NCBI GenBank assembly: GCA_038496445.1
Contig: JALMLS010000640.1
Span: 62,001-126,000, forward strand
Direction of reading: 5' to 3'
Origin: Trichosphaerium sp. ATCC 40318
Taxonomy: Eukaryota; Discosea; Flabellinia; Trichosidae
Length of the DNA stretch: 64,000 bases
The notes under the pieces were generated by a model, which was not told the DNA's origin, searched no databases, and worked only from the letters and a program-made list of their open reading frames with translations. Positions 10,921 to 21,577 of the stretch are shown in pieces. Position 1 is the first letter of the stretch, and each line of letters starts with the position of its first letter. A program made the translations under genes and the position numbers.

Positions 10921-13893
10921 ATGGTTCGCCTAGGATCTGTTGCGCGACAGTTAGGTATTAAAGTGTTAGATGATTGGTATACTGTTACAAATGAACAAGT
11001 TAATAATACAGGTGGCCTTTACGTTACTTCTAAGTACGTTTTAGTATATTCTTTCTTCAAATAGCTTCGAGCAAAGCCATCAAATCCTATTTTCAGCAAA
11101 AAAAAACTGACTTTTGTTGTAGAGCCCATTGGTCACTTTGTCGATCACTTTGTATAATATATCCAAATCATGAATGGAAACCATGGAGATTTACGTACAA
11201 AAAATGATTTGACATTTATTTTTAATGGCATAACTTACATTAATCTGACAGGCAAGCTCCGAATTCTCATTGGGATGATATTGATAATCAAAGAATGTTT
11301 TTTGAACATCTTGCAGAGTTACATGGATTAAAGCTTTTTGAAGACTTTTACCGGTTGACACTAAATGAGATGAAAGCATTAAAAGGAAGGAAAGCAGGCG
11401 GATACATCATTTCAAAGTACATACATTTTGACATGTCTATTTTTTTTTTTTTGACAGAAATTTGTTCGTTTTAAGCCTGTCTGCTTGTCAACTTGATGCT
11501 TTAATTATCTGATGTTGGCAACACATGGAAAATTCAAATCTGATAGATGTACTTCATTGGCGTATTACAATTAAACTTAACTCAAGGTGTCAAGTTGCCA
11601 AGCGGACAGCTCAAATATTTTACACGAAAAAAAGTTGTTAACAAGCTTTTTTGGTGCTATCTAATACTTATTTTGTAAACTAGATATGGGTCATTTCTGG
11701 AAACTCTTGAGTCGGTATATCCTCAATATGAATGGGTTCCATGGCGATTCACGTGAGTTACAAACAACTTAAGTGAGGGTATTAATTATACTAAGTACAC
11801 TAATAGTAATACTCTCAAAGGTCATGAGATGCGTCAGTTTAATCGATATGCACAACAACTACGTGTATTAACTCTAGATGATTGGTATAGTATTAATATG
11901 GCAAAAGTCTTACGACTGGGTGCCAGCCACGATACAAACACGGGGTGCGTTCTGACAAAAAAAATAAAAGCGGATGTGCCGGTACTTTCTCTGCTTCCCG
12001 GTGAATATTGGCCTCCCAAACACTTTTCCATGCCTTATAAGGTTATACGTATATTGTGTTCAACCAATTATGGCGTCTAGATCCCACTTTAGGGGCTTCA
12101 GCCTGCTGTACTTTAAACATTCTTTAAATGCGAAAAGAAGCAGCAACAAATACGCTCCTCACTGTTGCTGATTTTTTATTTCAAGTCACAATCACTCTAT
12201 AGCTGATACTCTAATGGATATATTCCCTGATTTTGAATGGGAACCATGCCGCTTCCAGTGCGTCGGTTTTTATTATGAAATCTAGTTTAACGCGGGTTTT
12301 GTAGACGTGTTCCTTACCGTTATTGGAAAAAGATACAAGGATTACGTGTCACTTTCAATCACATTGGTAAACGTTTAAATGTTAAACATCTTGAAGATTG
12401 GCATGACGTACAAAGCCAAGATATCAATGAATTAGGTGATATCAGGCGTGTTCTAGATAAGTAAGTCTCCTTTACAAGGCGTACAGCCAGACAAAACGAA
12501 ACCAATAGTACTTTTTTTTTCTTATTATGCACTTCGAAAACTGTACTGTATGGTGTATTCTGGCTTACAAGATTTGTTTAGTTTCAATAGATCTGTTGCT
12601 AGAGCTGTTGTTACAATATTTCCTGAGTACCCATGGCACTTCAAGTGCGTAAAACACATGAAACGAACAACAAAACACAAAACTGTATGTTTATTTGTTG
12701 ATTATCCTTGTAGGCATATATCAACACGGCATGCTCAGGGACATTGGGATAACCTAAAAAACAGATTAAATTTCTTAAGAGATGTATCAATAGAACATGG
12801 CATTGACTCACCTAAAAACTGGTAAAGTGTCTATCGACTAATTTTGTTCAAAAGAGAAAAACAAACACAAAGAAATATGACAAATCTTATTTTCTTACTT
12901 TATTGCTTTTTACAGGTATCGATACTCAATAGGTAGATTCAACGGATACAGTGCTATTGGCATGGCAGCTCACTTCCAAGATTCCCTTTCCGATTTCTAC
13001 CCACGTGCTCAGTGGAACTGGAGCAACATCACAAGACTGAATAAAAAATCACATCAGAGGTATCCCGTCTTCATCTTCTTTGTTTAAACTCAGGGTGATA
13101 ATTAGACGTATTCTCGAAATGACAAGAATTTTATTCGGTTCACAATGTGTAGAAGAAGAGCACCCAATAGGTTTGAGACATAGTTCAGGGTTAGCACTAG
13201 TTGTAGATATCTTTGTACCGGAGTATAACATTGCCATTGAGTATCAAGGTAAACACAATGAATTTTATCTTATTTGCGAGCTACTAAACTATGTTCGTAT
13301 AAGGTGAACATCATTATTACGACGCTGTAAAACAAGTTCTTCCTTCCACAATTTTTGAAGCAAGAGATGAAGAGAAGATGCATCAATGCGAAGCAAGCGG
13401 TTCGTTCAAAGTTTTTTGAATTGTGTGGTTCTTTGTGTTGTTCTAGACTATTTTGAACAACAGTCAACATTGTCACTATGATTAAAATACGCTAATGAAA
13501 TACGCATGTAGGTATTACGTTGATACCTATTCCATACTGGTACGAGGAAAAGATTTGTTTATAAAACCTTATTTTTTTCAAAGGTGGGACAATAAGATAG
13601 CTACATTGGCTGCTACCATACGTATTTATGCGCCTTATGTAAAATTTGCAATAGATACACACGGCATGGCGGTTAATTTAATTGGAGATGCTCCACCAAA
13701 TGACCGTAAGTCAATTTCTTGAAATTGTAATTTAATTCTATTTCTATTCATTATGGAATGGTGTTTTTTAAAACAAGAACAACAAATTAACGCAAAATGT
13801 TCAACAACATTATATTAAACCAACTATTTAGCTTCAAAATCAGGTAATATGATGCAATCAACACCAGTGCAGGTGATGAGGACCCACAGTTAA
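10921..13893 (+). CDS. DDWY-repeat protein with C-terminal PD-(D/E)XK-like nuclease domain (copy A)
   Basis: At least 12 exons; start ATG at 10921 (MVRLGSVARQLGIKVLDDWY). The body is a tandem repeat of about 75 residues. Each unit has a G(I/L)K-x-(L/F)-(D/E)-D-(W/F)-Y core and a Gly-rich link. It then has YGSFLETLESVYP-like text closing with W-x-PWRF or a variant. Introns fall at recurring places, after ...SK (phase 2) and after ...RF, so exons match half-repeats. The C-terminal exons (13096-13720) read VVDIFVPEYNIAIEYQG, then GEHHYYDAVKQVLPSTIF, DEEKMHQCEA and GITLIPIPYW. That layout (D, then E-x-Q, later K, then a hydrophobic strand) fits Vsr/RAP-type PD-(D/E)XK folds. The final exon ends at the TAA at 13891. 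Function unknown; organellar or nuclear nucleic-acid processing is possible. Confidence 0.72.
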
Positions 13894-14254
13894 AAATAAC
13901 TTTGTGTAAAAATCGTTTTCAAACAAAACAAAAAAACAAAAAAGAAATAAACGAAATTGTATTTGTAACTACACCCACAGATGTGTACACAACGAATAAC
14001 ATCTCAACAAACGATTAAAACAACAGGCCCACAACATGGAGAAACAAAAACATGTTACATGTAACATTAACGAATAAGTGACACTGGCTCGCCTTGTGGT
14101 TAAAAAGTTGAAATAATCGTGTGGATACAGAAATTACAAAAAAAAATACAGGAATTCTATCTGTTCCAAAAGAATGCGCCAAACAGTAACAAATAAAGGA
14201 GGTGTTAAAAAACACCAATGTTGGCTCTCGGCCATGCGCGATACTAAATCGACT
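13894..14254. other. Convergent intergenic region; H1 3' end
   Basis: No gene. It contains the 3' ends of copy A of the DDWY-repeat gene (plus) and histone H1 (minus). A 16-nt stem-loop at 14201-14216 is listed separately. The rest is A/T-rich and unremarkable. Confidence 0.5.
14201..14216 (-). promoter_or_regulatory. Candidate histone-type 3' stem-loop downstream of H1
   Basis: On the minus strand the sequence is GGTGTTTTTTAACACC: a perfect 6-bp stem with a 4-nt T loop. It starts 38 nt after the H1 stop codon. The metazoan histone mRNA stem-loop is also a 6-bp stem and 4-nt loop, written GGYYYUUYUNARRRCC. This hairpin matches that pattern except for one compensated pair (G-C instead of Y-R). 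Size, loop length and distance from the stop all fit. No downstream purine-rich element was recognised. Confidence 0.5.
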
Positions 14255-14731
14255 TTACTTTGAGCTTTTCTTCGAGCGTACGGAACGTGTGCTCGACTTT
14301 CTCTTCACGGCTTTGCCGGTCTTCTTTGTGGTACGTTTCTTTGTAGCCTTGCGAGTTGCTGTCTTACGCTTTGGTTTCTTTGTGGTGGTTCTCTTGGCGG
14401 TCTTTTTGGCAGCAGGCTTCTTTTTAGGGGCAGCTTTCTTTCTGAGAGCGGTACGGAAAGCTGGGCTTAGACGGTATGAGGCGCGTGTAGTCTTTACAAG
14501 GACCTCTTTCTCGACTAGGCGTCTGAGTTGGATACGAAGAGAGCGCTTGAGAGTTGGTTCTGGGACTTTGTAGTTCTCAAGGATGTATTTGGCAATTGCG
14601 ACATTGGAGGCTCCTTTACGGACCTTACCGACGTCAAGGACGGCTTTGCCAACCATCTCTTGGTATGAAGGGTAAGCCTTTGGCTTAGTAGTTTTCTTTG
14701 CTTTGGATTTAGATTTAGGTGCGCTTGGCAT
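14255..14731 (-). CDS. Linker histone H1
   Basis: Intronless, 158 residues. A short basic N-tail (MPSAPKSKSKAKK) leads into the winged-helix globular domain at about residues 20-85: YPSYQEMVGKAVLDV, KGASNVAIAKYILENY, LKRSLRIQLRRLVEKEVLVK, then ASYRLSPAFR. The last 65 residues are a Lys/Ala/Thr/Arg tail with APKKKPAAKK- and TKKRTTKK-like blocks, the usual H1 C-tail that binds linker DNA and compacts chromatin. Size is typical. Absence of introns is common for histones and contrasts with its neighbours. It shares its upstream region with the divergent BET gene. Confidence 0.96.
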   Translation of the reverse strand: MPSAPKSKSKAKKTTKPKAYPSYQEMVGKAVLDVGKVRKGASNVAIAKYILENYKVPEPTLKRSLRIQLRRLVEKEVLVKTTRASYRLSPAFRTALRKKAAPKKKPAAKKTAKRTTTKKPKRKTATRKATKKRTTKKTGKAVKRKSSTRSVRSKKSSK

Positions 14732-15124
14732 GTTGTTTTGATTGTTTCGGTTGAAGTTAAAGGGCGTTTTTTAACGGTAATGTTGTTCGCGATGTAAAAA
14801 AAACTGACCAACCAGCGTCGACTTTCAAAAAAATGCACCAATCACATTCGAAACGAAAATTCGCCGCATTTTCGAATAGTCTGTACACCTTTACCTGTAC
14901 TCGTATTTGCTCTATGACACTTACTACATGTGTTGCCATGACCAACGAATTAACGGCTTTCAAAATAATTTTCTCACATACTGACACTATGTCACAGTGC
15001 CTCTCCACGCGTTGGCGAACTATGTAACCGGTTTTAAACCATAACGTCTCACTGCTGATATTATCCAAGCTTTGAAATTTGTTGATTGTTGCACTTGGGA
15101 GATTATTATTTTTGAACACTAAAA
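14732..15124. promoter_or_regulatory. Shared divergent promoter region of H1 and BET genes
   Basis: This spacer of 393 bp separates the start codons of histone H1 (minus) and the BET bromodomain gene (plus). Both promoters must lie here or in the adjacent leaders. No clear TATA box on either strand. Small antisense frames look like chance. Co-regulation of two chromatin genes is inferred from the arrangement alone. Confidence 0.45.
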
Positions 15125-16510
15125 ATGCTTGATACAAAGAGAAAATTTGAGGGCGACGCGGGCACAGAACATGTAGCAAAGCGCCCAAAGGTTGTAGCAA
15201 CCCAAGATAAGATTAATGATTGCCTTCGGGTGGTTAAAGCCCTGATGAAGCATAAATACGGCTGGCCGTTTAATAAGCCTGTCGATCCAGCCGCATTGGC
15301 TATCCCCGACTATTTTGACGTTATTAAACACCCTATGGATCTTGGAACCATAAAAGTGAGATTTAATTTATTTATTGTTTAATACGCCTTCTTACGCTCC
15401 AGTAGGGTCGTTTAGACGAAAATAAATACCAAACAGTCGAAGAATTTCACTCCGACGTAATGCTCGTTTGGTCGAATGCTCTCACGTTCAACCAAGCTGG
15501 TTCACACATTTGTATCATGACCGAGGAGCTCAAGCAATTGTATATTAAAAAATGGGATACTTTACAAAAGAAATGGTCAAAACAAGGTACTATAACGACT
15601 GATAGTGTCAAATTAAAACAATACAGTCCACGAACATCAGAAACTCACCTAAAAAAATTCCTTGCTTTGTCTTTAATTTTTTGGAATTATTTCACGCTCA
15701 TGGCGATTTGTTTTGTACAATAATTATATTTTTGGCCTAAAAATCAAATGGCGCGCGATTTTTTTTTGCTTTCTATCAACGGAATTATCGGGACCTGTGA
15801 CCCCTTTTAACCAACCTATATTGTCATTATGCTCATATTATATTAGCTGGTGGTACTGGATCTACTACACGTTCTGGAAGAACGTACGTGCAATAATAAT
15901 TTTCAATTTTTTCAAAAAGAGATTGTATCCTAGTATTTGTATCTAATGTTAATATAGGCGTGCTAAAACAGAGTATGTGATTTATAAATTGCTGGTGTTT
16001 TTTTTGGCACACATTTAACTGTTTTTTTTTCAAAAGGGAAGTAAAGGAGATGTCTTACGAAGATAAACGCCAATTATGTATGGCTGTTAATAACTTGAAT
16101 AGCAAGTATTTGAATAGGGTCGTACAGATAATACACAACGCGCTCAACGATTTCCCTAAGGTAAGGCAACGTAGCCTTCATTAATTTTCAGAAAAAAAAA
16201 ATCTCAGCCTTAAACAATTATTACGCCCAAATGACGTAAAGCCTCACAGGAGACAATTTTTTTTTTGTAATTCTATTTCAATTTTTTTAACGCTAGTTGT
16301 TATTTTGATTGTATCTGGGCTTGACTCATTTTTGACTTATTCATTTGTGGGATAAAAAAATAATGATTTTTCTTTTAGGATAAAAACGCGGAAGAAGTTG
16401 AAGTGAATATTGAGCTTTTGCCAATTGATACGCTACGCGAACTTGAGGCTTATGCCAAAGAAGTAATTGCTAACCACGAAGATGCTACATTGAAACCGCA
16501 AGCGCTTTGA
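15125..16510 (+). CDS. BET-family protein: one bromodomain plus extra-terminal (NET) domain
   Basis: Exons at about 15125-15355, 15404-15585, 15848-15882, 16036-16160 and 16379-16510. The bromodomain covers residues about 30-130: KHKYGWPFNKPVD, DYFDVIKHPMDLGTIK, GRLDENKYQTVEEFHSDV, then WSNALTFN, where the N is the acetyl-lysine-contacting Asn. A short Gly/Thr/Ser linker follows. The NET domain reads MSYEDKRQLCMAVNNLNSKY, LNRVVQIIHN, then VEVNIELLPIDTLRELEAYA, ending at the TGA at 16508. BET proteins read acetylated histones and recruit transcription machinery. This one has a single bromodomain, as in plant GTE proteins, rather than the tandem pair of animals and yeast. The 15586-15847 stretch is taken as one long intron. 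Confidence 0.93.
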
Positions 16511-17075
16511 TCAGGCCTAAAAGTGAAAGCGTTTATAATTTTGTATAAAACTAGCCTGTTGCCACGGAATTTAGCCCGTGAAGTGTATGTAGTAAGAAGA
16601 AGCGTAACAAGAGGTTTCATAAAAGAATAAAATGCATTCGCAATTTTTGACGTTTTGTCGATAACGTCTCTTTGTACGCGTTTTGTGCGTACTCAGAGTC
16701 AATACTCGTTAATTTAGCGTACAATAGCAGCTAACCAATTTGTTCAACAACAGTTTGGGCATTTTTTTTGACTGTCACAACTGTTCATTGCTCTGGTGCC
16801 GTTTAGGAATTTTGAGTTACGTATTAGTGAGCCAGTTTGTATGTTTATACGCTCTTATGCTGCGGGAAGGTGATTGGCGCAAGCGTAGTTTTGAAGCAAT
16901 CAATAGCCAGTAAAATGATGCTTTCACATGTGACACTACGGTTAAATAAATTTTGCAAGTAAGACCAAATTATGAATTCTAACTAGTTCAAGCCACCTTT
17001 AAGCAATCAAAGATAAAGTCAAGTACAATCTCTTGCTGTTCACATAACCATTTTCTTTCAGTTACTTGATTGATA
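16511..17075. other. Intergenic, no gene seen
   Basis: Spacer between two plus-strand genes. No frame with family resemblance. It should hold the BET 3' end and the promoter of the Ras-like gene. Confidence 0.45.
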
Positions 17076-17808
17076 ATGAGCAACAATAACACGTATATGA
17101 GCTGCTTTGTGAGTATTATCGGTAGTAAGGGTGCTGGTAAAAGTGGATTAAAAGTTCGGTTTACTATGCGTTTATATTGCGACGTCGCTTAGACCCAACA
17201 ATATCAGGCAGTTTTATAAGAGAACACGAGGTTGATGGCAAGTTTTGCCATACTCAAGTAATAGAAGGACAACTAGAGTTTGTAGCGTTACGTAAACAAG
17301 TATGGATGCCTTGTACATCTTTTAAATAATACTATTGTAAGTTTTCCAAAAAGTGTGATGGATACTTGTTTGTTTACTCTGTGGCAGATCGTAAGAGTTT
17401 TGAAGACATAGAACCTATGTTCAATACATTATTAGAGTACGTTTTGAGGAGGAAAACTGTTGACAAGATTGTGTTTTTTCCTACTTTTTGTTCGTGACAC
17501 AAAATCTAGACGTTGTCTGTACTTTTGACTGGTTTCGTGCTCTTAACCTTTCTGTTAGGGACAGGGGCGTTGAGAGTATTCCCATGGTTATTGTTGGGAG
17601 TATGGTTGATAAAGAAAAGGAGCGAGTTGTTGAAACTAGCGAGGGCTTAAAGTTAGCTGAAAAATTGTCCTGCCCTTTTGTTGAAGTTTCAAGCAAGGAT
17701 GATGTTAACATTGAGGAGCCTTTCACGCTTCTCGCTAGACAAATAAGGGATTGTAAAATAACATCAACAGAAAAGACTAAGAGCAAGAGTTGGTTCAAGT
17801 GTTGGTAA
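17076..17808 (+). CDS. Degenerate Ras-like small GTPase, frameshifted near its N-terminus (possible pseudogene)
   Basis: The first exon has a good P-loop (GSKGAGKS). Within 17160-17185 the frame shifts by one base before the switch-I-like text (RRLDPTISGSF). Switch II reads VIEGQLEFVALRKQ, where Ras has DTAGQEEF. After an intron comes CDGYLFVYSVADRKSFEDIE. After another come VESIPMVIVGSMVDKEKERV and CPFVEVSSKDDVNIEE, ending SWFKCW. The NKxD guanine-specificity motif is therefore SMVD, and the DTAG Asp and Ala are gone. No CaaX box closes the protein. Order and spacing are plainly Ras-like, but nucleotide binding or hydrolysis should be impaired. The frameshift could be a sequencing error or a real lesion; I found no GT...AG intron that repairs it. 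Confidence 0.6.
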
Positions 17809-18140
17809 CAATGATCTTTCGACAGTTCTACTAAGTTCAATTCCTTTGTTGGATCGCAGATTTTTTTCAATAAACGCTAGTTAGCACTATCACGTGCCTA
17901 TTTTTGAAAATCGGTAAGTGGTGCGTGTTTTGCATGTAGCTTTTTCTCTGGCCAGACATTCAGCTGTTGTGGACTACGTCTTTTGCCTGTTCCCAGTGTC
18001 AGTTGCTTTTTGCGGACAGTCATTTTGTGAAGTCAGGTATTTCGTATCAATTTTATTGTGAAACACTTAAGTGACTTGAGTACTCAATTATTTTCACGTG
18101 TTCGAAGCGTCACGCACGTTTCTTTATTGCTGTTGTAAAA
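17809..18140. other. Intergenic, no gene seen
   Basis: About 330 bp between the Ras-like and TMEM135-like genes on the plus strand. No supported frame. It contains two CACGTG palindromes (about 17889 and 18096). Confidence 0.4.
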
Positions 18141-19778
18141 ATGGGTAATAATATAAGTGCTACGGCTGAAGAAAAGCGATTAGCAAAGAGAGAGCTATTA
18201 TCCGTGCTAGAAGGGTTTCTGAAAGGCACACGAGACAAAGAACTTTCTGACAAAGGAAATCGCTAAAGCTTTTTAGGATTTTGCGTTTACTTTGTCCCCA
18301 TGTGCCTTCTGAAGCGACGTGTTACCGGTATTCGGCGTGGTTTGGCTCTTGGAACTTTTTGTGGAGGTTTTAGGGCGTTAAACGCAGTGGTAAAGCTCTT
18401 AAAGATGAGTACGCAACCTGTAAAAGAGAAAGCTGCCCAACTTGGTTGTTTTTGTTATGAGAAAAGATTTTCTCCAGTCAGATTCGTTTTACTAAAACCT
18501 TGCAGGAAAGAAAATGCCTGAGGTATCGCCTAGACTAAAATTAGCATGTATTTCAGCAGTCAGTATGGCGGCAGCGTTAGTTGTGGACGGAGAACTTCAC
18601 ACGAGCTCAATTATTGTCAATTGGCAAGCCGTTTTTTTACTTTGAGATGGTCTCGCAACTAATACTGTCTTAGGTTCTTAGTGCGCGGATTGCGTACACT
18701 TGCGCCAGATGTACCATATGGAGCTACAATAATCATGTGTTTGGCTTCTAGTCAAATCTTATCGACATGGCTTCAAGAACCCTCTGAATTACATGGATCT
18801 TATCTCAATTTTCTTAATTATCATGGAGGACAGTCAAAGCATAACATGCATATTCTTCAAACTCATCGTGGAGAACATCTGAATCCATGCACTGTCACTC
18901 ATCCAGGTAAATTATAAGTTACCACAGATTAAGTCCACGTGACACAAACAGCATCACAGGCGACCACTTGAGTTTTTGTTTTGTTTAAAAATTTACTTTT
19001 TGTCGTGCCTGGCTTGGAGTGTAATCATTTTTTAATTACTCATGATATTAAAGGCATGTCACATGTACGATACATAATGAATTTTTGGCTTTCTGAGATG
19101 AGAAGAGCTATACCAGTATACTTACCCTTATACGTTATATTCTTTGTTTTGGGAAAGAACAGAAACAAGACTTTGCTGGTTTATAATATTCTACGTTCGA
19201 GTACTTTCCTCGCTACTTACTGCACTATTGGATGGGGTTCTGGATGTGCTTATTATGGTATGACAGGAAGAAACTTCACACGAACAAACCTGACTCATCA
19301 CACGTGCGCATTTTTGTTTTGTTATTTGTTCTTTTGGTTGTTGCTTATTGTTGTTGACAGGTGGCTGGCTGGGTTGGCAACACTGATTGATAGACCTAAT
19401 AGGCGTAAAGAACTTGCAGCGTATTGTTTGACTTATGCTATTGACTCAATGTATACGCACTTACGTAACAAAGGTAAAGAAAACGTGTACAACATGGCTG
19501 ACACTAACATCACTTTTTTTGCAGATATTCTTGGCCATCCTCCATCCTGGATGAGCGGCCTTATTCTTATTATTTCACTAGCTCTTATGATGTATTCTTT
19601 TGAGCTTCAACCAGGTACATCGCAATATTGCCAGGAAAGGCACTAACTAAATTATGTAGGTTTCTTAACGAAATGGCTGTTGAATATTGACAAAAACAAG
19701 TTTCTTGAGGATCAACAAGACAAAAAAGATAGGCTACGATTAGATCATGGACACCCAGAATTAAGGCATACAACATAA
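18141..19778 (+). CDS. TMEM135-like multi-pass membrane protein
   Basis: Several exons. It opens with MGNNISATAEEKRLAKREL, where Gly2 could be myristoylated. Early exons read RRGLALGTFCGGFRALNAVV and LACISAVSMAAALVVDG. The next gives PYGATIIMCLASSQIL and HLNPCTVTHPG. The long exon from about 18990 contributes RRAIPVYLPLYVIFFVLGK, WGSGCAYYGMTG, and a membrane segment before RWLAGLATLIDRPNRRKELA. The last exon ends LRHTT at the TAA at 19776. This matches TMEM135/PMP52, which affects peroxisomes, mitochondrial dynamics and lipid handling in animals. The RALN block, the CTVTHPG block and the DRPNRRKELA block followed by a YxxDSxY-type segment are the reasons. The exon 1/2 junction near 18260-18300 is unresolved. 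Confidence 0.72.
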
Positions 19779-20015
19779 CTTCTGACATTGTTCAAAAGGG
19801 TACACTGTAAACGAAAAGACAGTATGTCACCCCAGAAAATAAACTAAAAACTTGCGTCTAATAACGCATCGCAGTGGTTACTATTTTATTGCATAAAGTG
19901 GAAAATAAGAAAAATCCAAGAGCGGAAAATAGGCGTAGAAGAAAAAGAGTGTTCACGTTTTATTATTAGTGTCTTGGTTCTAAAGCAACAGCTTTGTTCT
20001 TACAATTTTCCTGTT

Positions 20016-21362
20016 TTATGCAATGACAAGGTTATGCCACTGCCATGTGCCATCAGGATCAAACGAACTGGTGTCTTCGTGTAACGCATTATTCCTACAC
20101 CAATACCATGTTGATAACCACACAGGATCTTGACTAACAAGAACACCTTCTAAAAACTTTAAAACGTGATTGATATTAACAGTAGTGACTCTTAAGATCT
20201 TCAAATAAGGGCCAAGTGTTTTAATGAACCTGTAAGTAATATTACGACACCCTGATACATCAAGATGACGTACACCAACAAGAGACTTTATACTATCATC
20301 AGAAACACGAAGATGACTAAGATTTAATGCATAAACACCAGCAAGAGCTTTGATGCCAACATCAGTAACAGTAAAACAACCGCTTAGTCCAAGAGTATGT
20401 GCACCAGCTAAAGCTTTTATACCTTCATCACTAACACCCACACAACTAGCTAGGTTAGCTGTATGTACTCCAGCAAGTGCTTTAACACCTTCATTTGAAA
20501 TATGACAACAAATCAAAAAAATCTTGTGAACACCAGCCAATGCTTTTAAGCTATCATCTGTTATTGTTGTCCAACTTAAGTCAATTGTATGTACGCCAGC
20601 CAATGCTTTTACACCTTCATCTGAAATACGTGTATGAGAAAGACATATTGTATGAACACCAGCAAGAGTCTTAAGTCCATCATCTGTCAAGTGAAGACAG
20701 CGAGCTAAATCAATTGTATGAACACCTGCTAAGGCAGAAATACCTCTATCTGTTATCTCGCATGTAGCAAGAGCAACAACATGTGCACCAGCTAGTGCTA
20801 TAAATCCTTCATCTGTTAGATCAGCACAACCTGTTACACCTATAGAATGTACACCAGAGAGCGCTTTAAGTGACTTATCTGTTATATTAAAGTAACTTAT
20901 ATCAATACGTTCAACACCTGATAAAGAGCATATACCTTCGTCTGTTATTGCTGTAGGGTTATCTGATTGTTGTAGAGTGTGAGATATTGTTAGTGTCTTG
21001 ACTCCAGAGAGGGATTTTAGTATATCATCTGTTATAATGTTGTTACGGCCTAGGTGTAAGTGTTTGGCTCCTTTTAAGGCTTTTATGTCGCAAGCGCATT
21101 TTATTGTTATGATAGAGTTTTTTAAAACGCCTCTGTATGTTTGTATGCGATCAATTAATGTTGTTGAGTTGATGTAGACGTTTTTATAGCCAAGAAAGTC
21201 GTGTATTACTTGAGCCGTTAGTTTACATACTTGAGCTATTGCGTAACGCTCTGTATCAGCGCATAAGCTTATTATAAGGCATATAAGCTCGTTTGGAAGG
21301 TAATCGATAAACGACATTGTTTCAACGGCATCTTGTAGGTACTTCGCTCGCTTTGACGTCAT
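20016..21362 (-). CDS. F-box / leucine-rich repeat protein (GVHTIDL type)
   Basis: Intronless, 448 residues. The N-terminus reads MSFIDYLPNELICLIISLC, an F-box-like helix pair. From about residue 90 there are about a dozen cysteine-containing-type leucine-rich repeats of about 20-25 residues, such as DEGVKALAGVHTIDLS and DDSLKALAGVHKIFL. F-box/LRR proteins are substrate adaptors of SCF ubiquitin ligases; the LRR solenoid picks the substrate. Two relatives lie in this window (42473-43366, 61357-62301). Repeats are unusually uniform, hinting at recent internal expansion, and introns are absent, unlike the housekeeping genes around it. Similar repeat wording is familiar from amoeba-infecting giant viruses (my recollection, not tested). 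Confidence 0.85.
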   Translation of the reverse strand: MTSKRAKYLQDAVETMSFIDYLPNELICLIISLCADTERYAIAQVCKLTAQVIHDFLGYKNVYINSTTLIDRIQTYRGVLKNSIITIKCACDIKALKGAKHLHLGRNNIITDDILKSLSGVKTLTISHTLQQSDNPTAITDEGICSLSGVERIDISYFNITDKSLKALSGVHSIGVTGCADLTDEGFIALAGAHVVALATCEITDRGISALAGVHTIDLARCLHLTDDGLKTLAGVHTICLSHTRISDEGVKALAGVHTIDLSWTTITDDSLKALAGVHKIFLICCHISNEGVKALAGVHTANLASCVGVSDEGIKALAGAHTLGLSGCFTVTDVGIKALAGVYALNLSHLRVSDDSIKSLVGVRHLDVSGCRNITYRFIKTLGPYLKILRVTTVNINHVLKFLEGVLVSQDPVWLSTWYWCRNNALHEDTSSFDPDGTWQWHNLVIA

Positions 21363-21577
21363 TTTGTAGATCTAGCTCGAAGTCAGACGCATTGCTTCAA
21401 TTTTGTTTAACGGACGCGTTTGTATTTTTTACGGTATTTAGTAGTGGTTTGATGCGTCAGCGTCGTTTATTACTGTTTGAATAAGTTTGGCAATTAAGGC
21501 CGACTATTGCGCAGGTTTGGTGTCACATATTCATGCAAACGTGTTGTAGCTGTTAGGAAATAGAATTGAAGGTTACA

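Noticed and set aside
14202-14573. Plus-strand 123-codon frame opposite histone H1
   Set aside because: It opens with GTG and is the antisense shadow of the Lys/Arg codons of H1.
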